Positions 1 through 7,051 are shown, numbered from the stretch's first letter. The stretch is DNA of 17,345 bases from Candidatus Avipropionibacterium avicola (GCA_018715445.1 DVLP01000197.1:1-17345), one strand, 5' to 3'. Program-made: numbers and translations. Notes: generated by a model from the sequence alone, not told the origin.

Positions 1-974
1 TGGGTGAGGTGGGCCGGCCCGCCCCGGACGACCTGGCAGCCGAGCCGGCGCGCCTGGCCGAAGCGGCACGACTGCACCTGCGCGAGAAGTTCCTGCGAGC
101 CAAGGTCGCCTTCTCGGGAGCCAACTTCGCCGTCGCCGAGACCGGCACCCTGGTGGTGGTCGAGTCCGAGGGCAACGGACGGATGTGCCTGACCCTGCCC
201 GAGGTGCTGGTGTCGGTGGTCGGGATCGAGAAGATCGTGCCCCGCTTCGAGGATCTCGAGGTCTTCCTGCAGTTGCTGCCCCGCTCCTCCACCGCCGAGC
301 GGATGAATCCGTACACCACGATGTGGACCGGGGTGAGCCCCGACGACGGGCCCCAGGAGGTCCACATCATCCTGCTGGACAACGGCCGCACCCGGGCCTT
401 GGCCGACCGCGTCGGGCGTCAGGCGTTGCGCTGCATCCGCTGCTCGGCCTGCCTCAATGTCTGCCCCGTGTACGAACGGGTCGGCGGTCATGCGTACGGC
501 TCGGTCTATCCGGGCCCGATCGGCGCCATCCTGAATCCGTTGCTGCACGGGGTGACCGACCCCCACGATGCCGCGCTGCCGTTCGCCTCCAGCCTGTGCG
601 GCGCCTGTTACGAGGCGTGCCCGGTTGCCATCGACATCCCCACCGTGCTGATCGACCAGCGGGCCGAGGCGGTCCGCGAGAAGGCCACTCACCACCGCCC
701 TGACCCGGAACGGTGGACGATGCGCCTGGCCGGCTGGGTGTTCGCCAAGGCCGACCGGCTCGCCCGGGCCGAGCGTCTGCTGTCCAAGGTCAGGGGCCTG
801 GTCTCCCGGATCCGTTGGCTGCCAGGGCTTCCCGGCGGATGGACCCGTACGCGAGCGGTCCCCGAGATCCCCGAACGGTCCTTCCGCGACTGGTGGGCCG
901 GACGTGGCGAGCAAGCCGTCGAAGGGCCGAGCGACGAAGGGTCGAGAGACGGGGAGCACGATGGACAGTCGTGA
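1..974 (+). CDS. lutB: LutB, lactate-utilisation iron-sulfur protein (5' end outside window)
   Basis: This is the C-terminal two-thirds of LutB, a subunit of the cytoplasmic LutABC complex that oxidises L-lactate to pyruvate. About 323 residues are visible. The family is usually about 470 residues, and the reading frame is open from base 3, so the gene starts upstream; the GTG at 9 lies inside the LUD domain and is not a start. The visible part begins in the LUD domain (KVAFSGANFAVAETGT is typical). A first 4Fe-4S motif, CxxCxxCxxxCP, follows with cysteine codons at 432, 441, 450 and 462. A second cluster motif, CGACYEACP, has cysteine codons at 597, 606 and 618. The C-terminal tail is basic and low in complexity. 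The stop overlaps lutC by 14 bases, indicating co-transcription and translational coupling. LutA is presumably upstream. Confidence 0.93.
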   Translation, partial: GEVGRPAPDDLAAEPARLAEAARLHLREKFLRAKVAFSGANFAVAETGTLVVVESEGNGRMCLTLPEVLVSVVGIEKIVPRFEDLEVFLQLLPRSSTAERMNPYTTMWTGVSPDDGPQEVHIILLDNGRTRALADRVGRQALRCIRCSACLNVCPVYERVGGHAYGSVYPGPIGAILNPLLHGVTDPHDAALPFASSLCGACYEACPVAIDIPTVLIDQRAEAVREKATHHRPDPERWTMRLAGWVFAKADRLARAERLLSKVRGLVSRIRWLPGLPGGWTRTRAVPEIPERSFRDWWAGRGEQAVEGPSDEGSRDGEHDGQS

Positions 975-1590
975 CCACATCCTGGCCGCCGTGCGGTCGG
1001 CGATCCACGGGGCCGGCGACCCGGTCGTCACCCGTGACCACCGCACGGAGCTGGACGAGTCCGACTTCGCCGAGGGCCAGGACCTGGTCGACCTGTTCGT
1101 CGAACGGGTCGACGACTACCGCGCCGAGGTCCACGTGGTCGACGAGGCCGACCTGACGCTGCGACTCGGCGAGGTCCTCGGAGCCCACAAGGTGAAGAGC
1201 CTGGTCATCCCACCCGGACTCGAAGGTGCCTGGCTGAAGACCACCCATGCCCGACTCATCCGAGACGATCCGTCGGTGACCGCGGCCGACCTGGACCAGG
1301 TCGACGCCGTGGTGACGGGCTCCGCGGTCGGGATCGCCGTCACCGGGACCATCGTGCTCGATGCCAGCCCCGACCAGGGCCGGCGCCTGATCACCCTGGT
1401 CCCCGACCTGCACGTCTGCATCGTGCGGGTCGACGACATCGTCGGCTCCGTGCCCGAGGCGGTCCGCAGGCTCAGCCCCACCCGTCCGCTGACCTGGATC
1501 TCGGGCCCCAGCGCCACCAGCGACATCGAGCTGAACAGGGTCGAAGGGGTGCACGGGCCGCGGACGCTGGTCGTCCTGGTGGTGCGCTGA
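961..1590 (+). CDS. lutC: LutC, LUD-domain lactate-utilisation protein
   Basis: This 209-residue LUD-domain (DUF162) protein is the third subunit of the LutABC lactate oxidation system. LutC has no iron-sulfur motif, and none is seen here. Family features visible are the central glycine-rich strand-turn TGSAVGIAVTGTIVLD, followed by RRLITLVPDLHVCIV, and near the C-terminus GPSATSDIELNRVEGVHGP. I chose the ATG at 961 because GGGGAG lies five bases upstream and the protein then starts like other LutC proteins (MDSRDHILAAVR). An in-frame GTG at 904 would add 19 low-complexity residues inside lutB. The gene overlaps the end of lutB by 14 bases. It ends 37 bases from the convergent sugar kinase, and I see no convincing terminator in that gap. 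Confidence 0.92.
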   Translation: MDSRDHILAAVRSAIHGAGDPVVTRDHRTELDESDFAEGQDLVDLFVERVDDYRAEVHVVDEADLTLRLGEVLGAHKVKSLVIPPGLEGAWLKTTHARLIRDDPSVTAADLDQVDAVVTGSAVGIAVTGTIVLDASPDQGRRLITLVPDLHVCIVRVDDIVGSVPEAVRRLSPTRPLTWISGPSATSDIELNRVEGVHGPRTLVVLVVR

Positions 1591-1627
1591 CGCCAGTGCT
1601 CCGGCAGCCGCGCCGAAGGCCCCGCCC

Positions 1628-2536
1628 TCAGCGGGTGGCGGTCCCCACCATCGCTGCCAACGGATGGTCAGGCGCGACATCGGCCAACCGCTGGGCACCG
1701 GCCAGACCGTCCCCCACCGGCTCCACCCGACGGCCGTAGGGCACCAGCTCGGCCGACCACCGCGCGAAGGCCGCCGCCACCGCTGCCCCGGCGAAGACCT
1801 GGCCGACGGTGGCCACGCCCGCCCCGGACGGGACCTGCGCCCGACTCCAGCCGGCAGCGACGGTGCGGGCGAGCTCCCGGCCCGCCTCGTCGGCGATCCG
1901 ACCCGCGACCCCGTCCCGCTCGGCGAGGTCGGCGACGTCACGGGCACAGGCGGCGATGCGGCGGACGCGTTCGGGGTCGGCCTGCAGCCGCAGCCCCAGG
2001 GTGTCGACACCGTCGAACCGTTCGCCCACCCGGGCGGTGAGGGCGGTCGGCTCGCCCCGTCCGTCATCGGCCCGCAGCACGGCGTCGATCGCGGCCCGTC
2101 CGATCCAGTAGCCCGAGCCGGCGTCCCCGACCAGGGACCCCCAGCCGTCGACCCGGGCCACCCGGCGCCCGACCGCAAGGGCGACCGAGCCGGTCCCGGC
2201 CGCGATCACCACGCCGGGGGCGCCGCCGAGGCTGCCGAGATGACTGGTCACCGAGTCATGGGCGAGGCGGACCCGACGGACCGAGACGTCGACCCCCGCC
2301 AGCACGCGGGTGGCCAGGGCCGGGTCCTCGGCACCGGTGCATCCGATGCAGACCTGGTCGGCCGGTCCCAGTCGGTCCAGGGCGGCGCGCACCAGGGCGA
2401 CGAGTTGGTCGGCGATCGGGCCGTCACCGCGCAGCGCGGGGAGGTCGTCGGCCTCACGGCCGACACCGGAGGCGTCGGAGCTGCACGCGCGGGTCCCGCT
2501 CTGGCCCACGTCGAGCGCGAGAACTGCCGTCACCAT
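1628..2536 (-). CDS. BadF/BcrA-family sugar kinase, probable N-acetylglucosamine/N-acetylmannosamine kinase
   Basis: This 302-residue protein has the actin-like ATPase fold of the BadF/BadG/BcrA/BcrD family, which includes eukaryote-type N-acetylglucosamine kinases. The phosphate-1 loop is LALDVGQSGT (residues 6-15). HDSVTSHLG (93-101) is the region where the family has its sugar or catalytic acidic residue. The phosphate-2 loop is AAGTGS (112-117), and GWGSLVGDAGSGYWIGR (131-147) matches the family's GWG..LGDEGSGYWIG block with Ala in place of Glu. The ATG at 2536 is chosen because a TACCCT hexamer lies seven bases upstream, consistent with a leaderless transcript. The gene is divergent from a UTRA regulator and nanE. 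That context suggests it phosphorylates an N-acetyl amino sugar, ManNAc or GlcNAc. The family is clear, the exact substrate is inference. Confidence 0.82.
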   Translation of the reverse strand: MVTAVLALDVGQSGTRACSSDASGVGREADDLPALRGDGPIADQLVALVRAALDRLGPADQVCIGCTGAEDPALATRVLAGVDVSVRRVRLAHDSVTSHLGSLGGAPGVVIAAGTGSVALAVGRRVARVDGWGSLVGDAGSGYWIGRAAIDAVLRADDGRGEPTALTARVGERFDGVDTLGLRLQADPERVRRIAACARDVADLAERDGVAGRIADEAGRELARTVAAGWSRAQVPSGAGVATVGQVFAGAAVAAAFARWSAELVPYGRRVEPVGDGLAGAQRLADVAPDHPLAAMVGTATR

Positions 2537-2560
2537 GCACCCTAGGGTAATCTGTCGCCC
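2537..2560. promoter_or_regulatory. Divergent leaderless promoters with overlapping -10 elements and a 10-bp palindrome
   Basis: The 24-bp gap between the kinase and gntR holds both promoters. On the minus strand, TACCCT (2549 to 2544) is followed by seven bases and the kinase ATG. On the plus strand, TAATCT (2548-2553) is followed by seven bases and the gntR ATG. The two hexamers share bases 2548-2549, so two RNA polymerases could not occupy them at once. A perfect palindrome, ACCCTAGGGT (2539-2548), overlaps the kinase -10 and is a candidate operator for the GntR protein. No convincing -35 is seen on either strand. That both transcripts are leaderless is inference from the TANNNT-N7-ATG spacing common in actinobacteria. 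Confidence 0.6.
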
Positions 2561-3397
2561 ATGCCCCACGCGAGCGGTCCCGAGGATGCGGGTGGCCCTG
2601 AGGACGGGAGCGGCCCTGAGGACGGGGGCGGGCCCTGGACCCCACCGCACGACTGGGCCAGCGTCGCCAGCGCAGGCTCCGGAAAGCACCAACCCGGGAA
2701 GTACCAACAGGTTGCCTCGCAGTTGTCCCGGATGATCGACCGCCGCCGTCCGGGCGAGCAACTCCCGCCCGAGCAGCAGCTCGCCCGACTCTTCCGGGTC
2801 TCCCACATGACGATCCGACGGGCGATGGAAGTGCTGTCCCAGGGCGGACGGATCCGCGCCGAGCGCGGCCGTGGCACCTTCGTGGCCGACTCCCGGGTGA
2901 CCGCGCAGATGTCGGGCCAGAGCTTCACGCAGGCCATGCGTGCGCAGGGACGCGTCCCGTCCTCACGGGTCATGACCGCCGAGCGGGCGACACCATCCAC
3001 CTCGGAGGCCGACGCCCTCGCCCTCGGCCCGGACGACCGGGTCCTCCGGATCCGACGTCTGCGCCTGGGCGACGACGTACCGATGTGTGTGGAGACCACG
3101 ACGCTGCCGGCCGAGCGGTTCGACGGCCTGCTCGACCAGGACCTCACCGGATCGCTCTATGCCCTGCTGCAGCAGGGATTCGCCACCACGGTCCACCCTC
3201 GCTCGTCCCTGGTCCGGGCCCACAGCCTGGACGAGTCCCAGGCCGCGCTGCTCGACCAACCGTCGGGCGCTGCGGCGATCCGGTCCCAGGTCATCGGGGT
3301 CGACGATGACGGCGTACCGATCGAGTCCACCGTGACGATCTGTCGTGGCGACCTGTACCAGCTGCTGTTCACCCTCACCGACCACAAGGAGACGTGA
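2561..3397 (+). CDS. GntR-family (HutC/NagR subfamily) transcriptional regulator with UTRA domain
   Basis: This 278-residue DNA-binding regulator has an unusual N-terminal extension of about 45 residues rich in Gly, Pro, Glu and Asp. The GntR winged helix follows (about 47-109; recognition region VSHMTIRRAMEVLSQGG, wing ERGRGTFVA). A UTRA ligand-binding domain occupies about 128-270 and ends with a typical IESTVTICRGDLYQLLF block. UTRA regulators of the NagR/DasR type sense phosphorylated sugars. With a sugar kinase divergent and nanE overlapping downstream, the likely effector is an amino-sugar phosphate such as GlcNAc-6-P (inference). The ATG at 2561 is supported by a -10-like hexamer seven bases upstream; no start codon between it and the helix region is better. 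Its stop overlaps the nanE start by one base. Confidence 0.87.
   Translation: MPHASGPEDAGGPEDGSGPEDGGGPWTPPHDWASVASAGSGKHQPGKYQQVASQLSRMIDRRRPGEQLPPEQQLARLFRVSHMTIRRAMEVLSQGGRIRAERGRGTFVADSRVTAQMSGQSFTQAMRAQGRVPSSRVMTAERATPSTSEADALALGPDDRVLRIRRLRLGDDVPMCVETTTLPAERFDGLLDQDLTGSLYALLQQGFATTVHPRSSLVRAHSLDESQAALLDQPSGAAAIRSQVIGVDDDGVPIESTVTICRGDLYQLLFTLTDHKET
2573..2626 (+). repeat. Three tandem 18-bp repeats inside the gntR 5' coding region
   Basis: Three adjacent 18-base units (2573-2590, 2591-2608, 2609-2626) encode (S/G)GPED(A/G) three times, at residues 5-22 of the GntR regulator, and a degenerate fourth unit begins at 2627. Units two and three differ at only two of the 18 bases. The repeat keeps the reading frame and lies in the poorly conserved N-terminal extension, outside the DNA-binding domain. 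Copy number may vary between strains. Confidence 0.75.
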
Positions 3398-4080
3398 TGA
3401 GCGTCGTCGAGCACATCCGTGGCGGTCTGGTCGTCTCGTGCCAGGCCTACGGCGACGAGCCGATGAACCGACCCGAGGTGATGGCCGCGGTGGCCCAGTC
3501 CGCGGTGCGCGGCGGTGCCTGTGCCATCCGGGCTCGTGGTGTGGCTGACCTCGAAGCCGTACGGGAGGCGGTGGACGTCCCGGTGATCGGCCTGGACAAG
3601 ATCGGCGACCACGGGGTCTTCATCACCCCGACCCTGGAGAACGCCCTGATGATCGCCGCGACCGGATGTGAGGTCGTCGCGCTCGACGGCACCGGCCGGC
3701 CCCGCCCGGACGGGCTCAGCCTCGCCGAAACGGTGGCCGGGCTGAAGCAACGCTTCCCCACCACGCTGGTGATGGCGGACTGTGCGACCACCGAGGAGGC
3801 CCGCGCCGCGGTCGAGGCCGGTGCCGATCTGGTCGGCACGACCCTGGCCGGCTACACGCAGGACCGGGCGATGACCGACGGGCCCGACCTTGCCGTCCTG
3901 GCAGAGATCTGTGCCAGCGTTGGGATCCCGGTGATCGCCGAAGGTCGCTACGCCACCGCCGAGCACGTACGGCAGGCGCTGGGCCACGGCGCCCACGCCG
4001 TCTGCGTCGGCAGTGCGATCACCCACCCCGAACGGATCACCCGAGCCCTGCTCGCCGAGCTCACCTCCGGCCCGGCCTGA
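3397..4080 (+). CDS. nanE: N-acetylmannosamine-6-phosphate 2-epimerase
   Basis: NanE interconverts ManNAc-6-phosphate and GlcNAc-6-phosphate in sialic acid and ManNAc catabolism; it is a cytoplasmic TIM-barrel enzyme. The 227-residue length is normal. Family blocks visible are GGLVVSCQAYGDEP (9-22), GGACAIRARG (39-48), VPVIGLDKIG (61-70), a VVALDGTGRPRPDG block (93-106) and VIAEGRYAT (179-187). Lys68 and Glu182 fall where the family's catalytic Lys and Glu are expected. The ATG at 3397 overlaps the gntR stop (TGATG), so the two genes are translationally coupled; the GTG at 3394 is an alternative one codon upstream. No sialate lyase, sialate transporter, nagA or nagB is in the window, so the substrate may be ManNAc supplied by the neighbouring kinase rather than sialic acid. 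Confidence 0.93.
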   Translation: MSVVEHIRGGLVVSCQAYGDEPMNRPEVMAAVAQSAVRGGACAIRARGVADLEAVREAVDVPVIGLDKIGDHGVFITPTLENALMIAATGCEVVALDGTGRPRPDGLSLAETVAGLKQRFPTTLVMADCATTEEARAAVEAGADLVGTTLAGYTQDRAMTDGPDLAVLAEICASVGIPVIAEGRYATAEHVRQALGHGAHAVCVGSAITHPERITRALLAELTSGPA

Positions 4081-4102
4081 GGGAGGTGACCGCGCCCCGG
4101 GT

Positions 4103-4144
4103 GGTTGACATCCTCGGCCGGGGCCACAAGGGTGGACATCCCCG
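4103..4144 (+). promoter_or_regulatory. Candidate promoter and 28-bp-spaced direct repeat upstream of the exported propeller gene
   Basis: A perfect TTGACA (4105-4110) is followed 17 bases later by AAGGGT (4128-4133), a weak -10 that still has A and T at its second and sixth positions. The -35 lies in a direct repeat: GGTTGACATCCTCG (4103-4116) and GGTGGACATCCCCG (4131-4144) match at 12 of 14 bases with start-to-start spacing of 28 bases. The downstream copy lies at the predicted transcription start. A regulator binding both copies would control the Tat-exported protein independently of nanE. This is inference from sequence only. Confidence 0.4.
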
Positions 4145-4163
4145 CAATCACAGGAGACTGCCC

Positions 4164-5150
4164 ATGACGAACGTCCGTCCCCCGCGTCGCGTCCCCACCG
4201 CGAACCCCGAGGGGAGGTTCAGCCGTCGCGGCCTGTTGGCCGGTGCCGGCGCGGCAGCCCTGGCCGCCCCGTTCGCCTCATCGGCCCTGGCCACTGCAGC
4301 CATTCCGGCCGCCGATGACGAGTGGTCGGTGCTGCTCGACGAGAAGACCCTGCACCACACGACCGTGCTGCAGTGCTTCGGTTTCGAGCCCGAGACCGAG
4401 CGGATCTACGCACTCCAGGTGCACAACAACGACACCCACGCCCTCGGCCTCACCGAGCTCGACCACTCCGGCAAGGAGACCGGCCACATGGTCCTCGACG
4501 GGTTCGGCCACGGCGGCAACATCGGTGTGGAACGGGTCGGCAGCACGACCTACCTGTGGACCGAGACCGATGCCAACCCGAGTTCGGGTTACGGTCGCGC
4601 CATCACCCGCTTCCCGTTCGACTCCGGGACCACCCTGACCTACGGCGAGAGCGACCTGCCGATCCATCGTCCGGTGGCCGGCTCGACCAGCAACCAGCCG
4701 TACGTCGACAACGAGGGCGGACGCCTGATCGTGCGCCACCGGGTCAGCGGGGTCCCCAAGTACGGGATCTACGACCTGGAGGCGGCCACGGCCGGCAACT
4801 ACGACGATCCGCTGGCCTACATCGACCAGTACATCGGCGAGGAGGGCGAGACCTTCCAGGGCTTCTGCCTGCACGGCGACCAGATCCACCAGAGCACCGG
4901 CAAGGCCTACACCGACGAGGACGGCGACAACCCGCCCTCCGGCGGCGGCAACGCGTACCTCTCGACGATCACCGCCGACACCGGTGAGCTGGTGTCGCGG
5001 ACCAAGAACCTGGTCGCCCCCGACCTCGTGTACCGGGAGCCGGAGGGCCTGGCGATCAAGCCGGGCTCCACGCCGCAGCTCGTGATGGGGTTCGCCACCG
5101 GCGAGGTCGGGGCCCGGACGTTCTCGTTGTTCGCCAAGCCGGTCGGCTGA
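4164..5150 (+). CDS. Tat-exported TagC-like beta-propeller protein (P68 RBP/TagC-like domain)
   Basis: This 328-residue protein has a twin-arginine signal: RFSRRGLLAG (18-27) with Arg21-Arg22, then a long Ala-rich hydrophobic stretch. Cleavage is probably near ALA-TA (around residue 43). The mature part has regularly spaced segments such as VLQCFGFEPETERIYALQV, a TYLWTETDAN block, and near the end YREPEGLAI and LVMGFATGEVGARTFSLF. These resemble Streptomyces proteins annotated 'teichoic acid biosynthesis protein C' and the propeller domain shared with phage P68 receptor-binding protein; this match is from memory. The start at 4164 has AGGAGA at 4153-4158; an in-frame start at 4086 would put 26 extra residues before the Tat motif. 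Function is unknown: binding of a cell-wall polymer is plausible, an enzymatic role is not excluded. It is followed by a strong hairpin, so it is probably monocistronic. Confidence 0.78.
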   Translation: MTNVRPPRRVPTANPEGRFSRRGLLAGAGAAALAAPFASSALATAAIPAADDEWSVLLDEKTLHHTTVLQCFGFEPETERIYALQVHNNDTHALGLTELDHSGKETGHMVLDGFGHGGNIGVERVGSTTYLWTETDANPSSGYGRAITRFPFDSGTTLTYGESDLPIHRPVAGSTSNQPYVDNEGGRLIVRHRVSGVPKYGIYDLEAATAGNYDDPLAYIDQYIGEEGETFQGFCLHGDQIHQSTGKAYTDEDGDNPPSGGGNAYLSTITADTGELVSRTKNLVAPDLVYREPEGLAIKPGSTPQLVMGFATGEVGARTFSLFAKPVG

Positions 5151-5169
5151 AGGGGCCTGTCGACTGAGC

Positions 5170-5198
5170 GGCTCCGGACACGACCGTCGTCCGGAGCC
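5170..5198 (+). terminator. Hairpin terminator after the TagC-like gene
   Basis: A perfect 10-bp stem, GGCTCCGGAC (5170-5179) with GTCCGGAGCC (5189-5198), encloses a nine-base loop and starts 20 bases after the stop codon. An alternative pairing of ACGAC with GTCGT in the loop is possible. There is no T-tract, as is common for actinobacterial terminators. It separates the exported protein gene from the efflux operon promoter. Confidence 0.6.
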
Positions 5199-5230
5199 GT
5201 CGCAGATCCCGCCGGCGCGAGCTGGGGTAT

Positions 5231-5276
5231 TTGGTTGACTCTCGTCAACCAACCTATATAGTTGACCTTTGTCAAC
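5231..5276 (+). promoter_or_regulatory. Efflux operon promoter covered by two MarR-type operators
   Basis: Dyad 1 is a perfect 9-bp inverted repeat, TTGGTTGAC (5231-5239) and GTCAACCAA (5244-5252), with a four-base spacer. Dyad 2 is GTTGAC (5261-5266) and GTCAAC (5271-5276), also with a four-base spacer. Both contain TTGAC-N4-GTCAA, a typical MarR-family operator shape, and their centres are 27 bp apart. A promoter is embedded in them: TTGACT (5235-5240), 16 bases, TATAGT (5257-5262). Dyad 1 covers the -35; dyad 2 covers the end of the -10 and the predicted start of transcription. The AT-rich segment stands out against the GC-rich surroundings. The marR gene is the second gene of this operon, so autorepression and ligand-induced efflux are the natural reading. 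Confidence 0.8.
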
Positions 5277-5335
5277 GATCCCGTGGGCCCCTCTGAGTCC
5301 CGGATCCCCCACAGCTTGCGAAGGACCATTCCTGC

Positions 5336-7051
5336 ATGCCCTCCACCACCACGGCGGCTGATTCCGGCCTCCTGACCGGTCGAGCCCGGAACCTGGCGCT
5401 GACCGGACTCTTCCTCAGCATGTTCGTCTCGATGATCTCGATGAACGTGGTCGGCACGTCGATGCCGATCATCATCGCCGACATCGGCGGCACCCAGGCC
5501 AGCTACACCTGGGTCGTCGTGGCGACCATGTTGGCCTCGGCGATCGCGACCCCGATCTGGGGCAAGCTGGCCGACCTGACCAGCAAGAAGGTTCTGGTCC
5601 AGATCGCCCTGGTCGTCTTCGCCCTCGGGACCATCCTGGCCGGCATGGCCCAGGACCCGACCTGGCTGATCTCCTGCCGTATCCTCCAGGGCCTGGGCGC
5701 CGGCGGCCTCGGCGCACTGAACCAGATCGTGCTGGCCGAGATCGTCAGCCCCCGCGAACGTGGCAAGTACATGGGCATCATGGGTGCCATCATGGCGGTC
5801 GCCACCGTGGGCGGCCCCCTGCTCGGCGGCACCCTGACCGACACGATCGGCTGGCGCTGGAACTTCTACGTCGGTGTGCCGCTGGCGATCGCCGCGATCA
5901 TCATGTTGCAGAAGACCCTGCACCTGCACACCGAACGCAAGAAGATCACCATCGACTACCTCGGTGCCGTCCTGATCTCGGCCGGGTTCTCGCTGATCCT
6001 GATTTGGATCACCCTGGGTGGCTCCGAGTTCGATTGGGCCTCCTGGCAGACCGCGGTGATGGCCGGTGGCGGCGCGATCCTGTTGGTGCTCGCCGTGCTG
6101 GCCGAGCTCCGCGCCAAGGAGCCGATGATCCCGCTGACCCTGTTCAAGAACCGCACCTTCACCCTGTCGGTGATCGCCAGCATGACCGTCGGCATCGCCA
6201 TGTTCGCCACCGCGGTCTACCTCGGGCAGTACATGCAGCTGGCCCGCGGCCGCAGCGTGATCGAGTCCAGCCTGCTGACGCTGCCGATGATGCTCGGCGT
6301 GCTCGGAGCCTCGACGGTGTCCGGGCAGCTGATCTCGCGGTACGGAGCGTGGAAGCGCTACATGGTCGCCGGCTCGATCGGCCTGCTGGTCGGACTGTTC
6401 ATGCTGGGCCAGCTGCGCTACGACACCTCGTACGTCTACGTCGGGGTCTCCATGTTCGTCCTGGGCTGCGGGGTCGGCATGACCATGCAGAACCTCGTGC
6501 TGGTGGTGCAGAACACCGTCGCCCCGAACGAGCTCGGCGTGGCCAGCTCCTCGGTCAACTTCTTCCGCACCATCGGGGGCAGCGCCGGCATGTCGGTGAT
6601 GGGCACCCTCCTGGCCCGCGACATCGCCGACTACCTCAAGATCGGGATCACCGAGCTGGCGGCCAAGGACCCCAGTGCGTTGGCCGGTGCCGAGGCCCTG
6701 CAGAACGGCACCATCCCGCGACTGGCCGACCTGCCGGAGGCCCTGCGGCTGGTGGTGGAGTCGGCCTACGGCCACGCCATCGGCAACGTCTTCCTCGCCG
6801 TGACACCGCTCGCGGTGGTGGCCATCGTTGCGATCGCCTTCCTGCCGAACCTGCCACTGAGCACCCAGACCAATGCCGAGCGGATGGCCGAGATGAAGGT
6901 CGGCCCGGCCGCCGAGGCCGAGTCGCCGATGCTGGTCGCCGCCACCACCGGACCCGGCGTCCCGATCGCCGAACCCAACCTGGTCGCCGATCCCGAGGCC
7001 GATCCGGACAACGGCGAGTTCCGCCCGTACGATCCGGGCGCCAAGTCATGA
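5336..7051 (+). CDS. DHA2-family (EmrB/QacA-type) MFS drug efflux transporter
   Basis: This 571-residue proton-coupled multidrug exporter of the major facilitator superfamily has about 14 predicted membrane segments. Visible motifs are the loop GKLADLTSKK (76-85, motif A-like), RILQGLGAGG (115-124, motif B), GGPLLGG (159-165, motif C of antiporters) and GWRWNFYVGVP (172-182), all typical of the 14-TMS DHA2 group. The long loop before the last segment (about residues 445-480) is also typical. The last 60 or so residues form an acidic, proline-rich cytoplasmic tail. The start codon at 5336 has an AAGGA-type ribosome binding site about ten bases upstream. The stop overlaps the marR start (ATGA). 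The operator-promoter upstream suggests induction by a toxic compound sensed by MarR; the substrate cannot be told from sequence. Confidence 0.92.
   Translation: MPSTTTAADSGLLTGRARNLALTGLFLSMFVSMISMNVVGTSMPIIIADIGGTQASYTWVVVATMLASAIATPIWGKLADLTSKKVLVQIALVVFALGTILAGMAQDPTWLISCRILQGLGAGGLGALNQIVLAEIVSPRERGKYMGIMGAIMAVATVGGPLLGGTLTDTIGWRWNFYVGVPLAIAAIIMLQKTLHLHTERKKITIDYLGAVLISAGFSLILIWITLGGSEFDWASWQTAVMAGGGAILLVLAVLAELRAKEPMIPLTLFKNRTFTLSVIASMTVGIAMFATAVYLGQYMQLARGRSVIESSLLTLPMMLGVLGASTVSGQLISRYGAWKRYMVAGSIGLLVGLFMLGQLRYDTSYVYVGVSMFVLGCGVGMTMQNLVLVVQNTVAPNELGVASSSVNFFRTIGGSAGMSVMGTLLARDIADYLKIGITELAAKDPSALAGAEALQNGTIPRLADLPEALRLVVESAYGHAIGNVFLAVTPLAVVAIVAIAFLPNLPLSTQTNAERMAEMKVGPAAEAESPMLVAATTGPGVPIAEPNLVADPEADPDNGEFRPYDPGAKS

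Noticed and set aside
904..960. Upstream GTG start for lutC
   Set aside because: The extra 19 residues are low complexity and lie wholly inside lutB; the ATG at 961 has a good ribosome binding site and gives the family N-terminus.
1591..1627. Terminator between the convergent lutC and kinase genes
   Set aside because: The 37 bases contain GC-rich partial complementarity only, with no stem long enough to separate from chance.
4907..6775. A 622-codon open frame on the minus strand opposite the MFS transporter
   Set aside because: Its composition is typical of antisense reading in GC-rich DNA, it crosses the operator region and the transporter gene, and it has no domain motifs.
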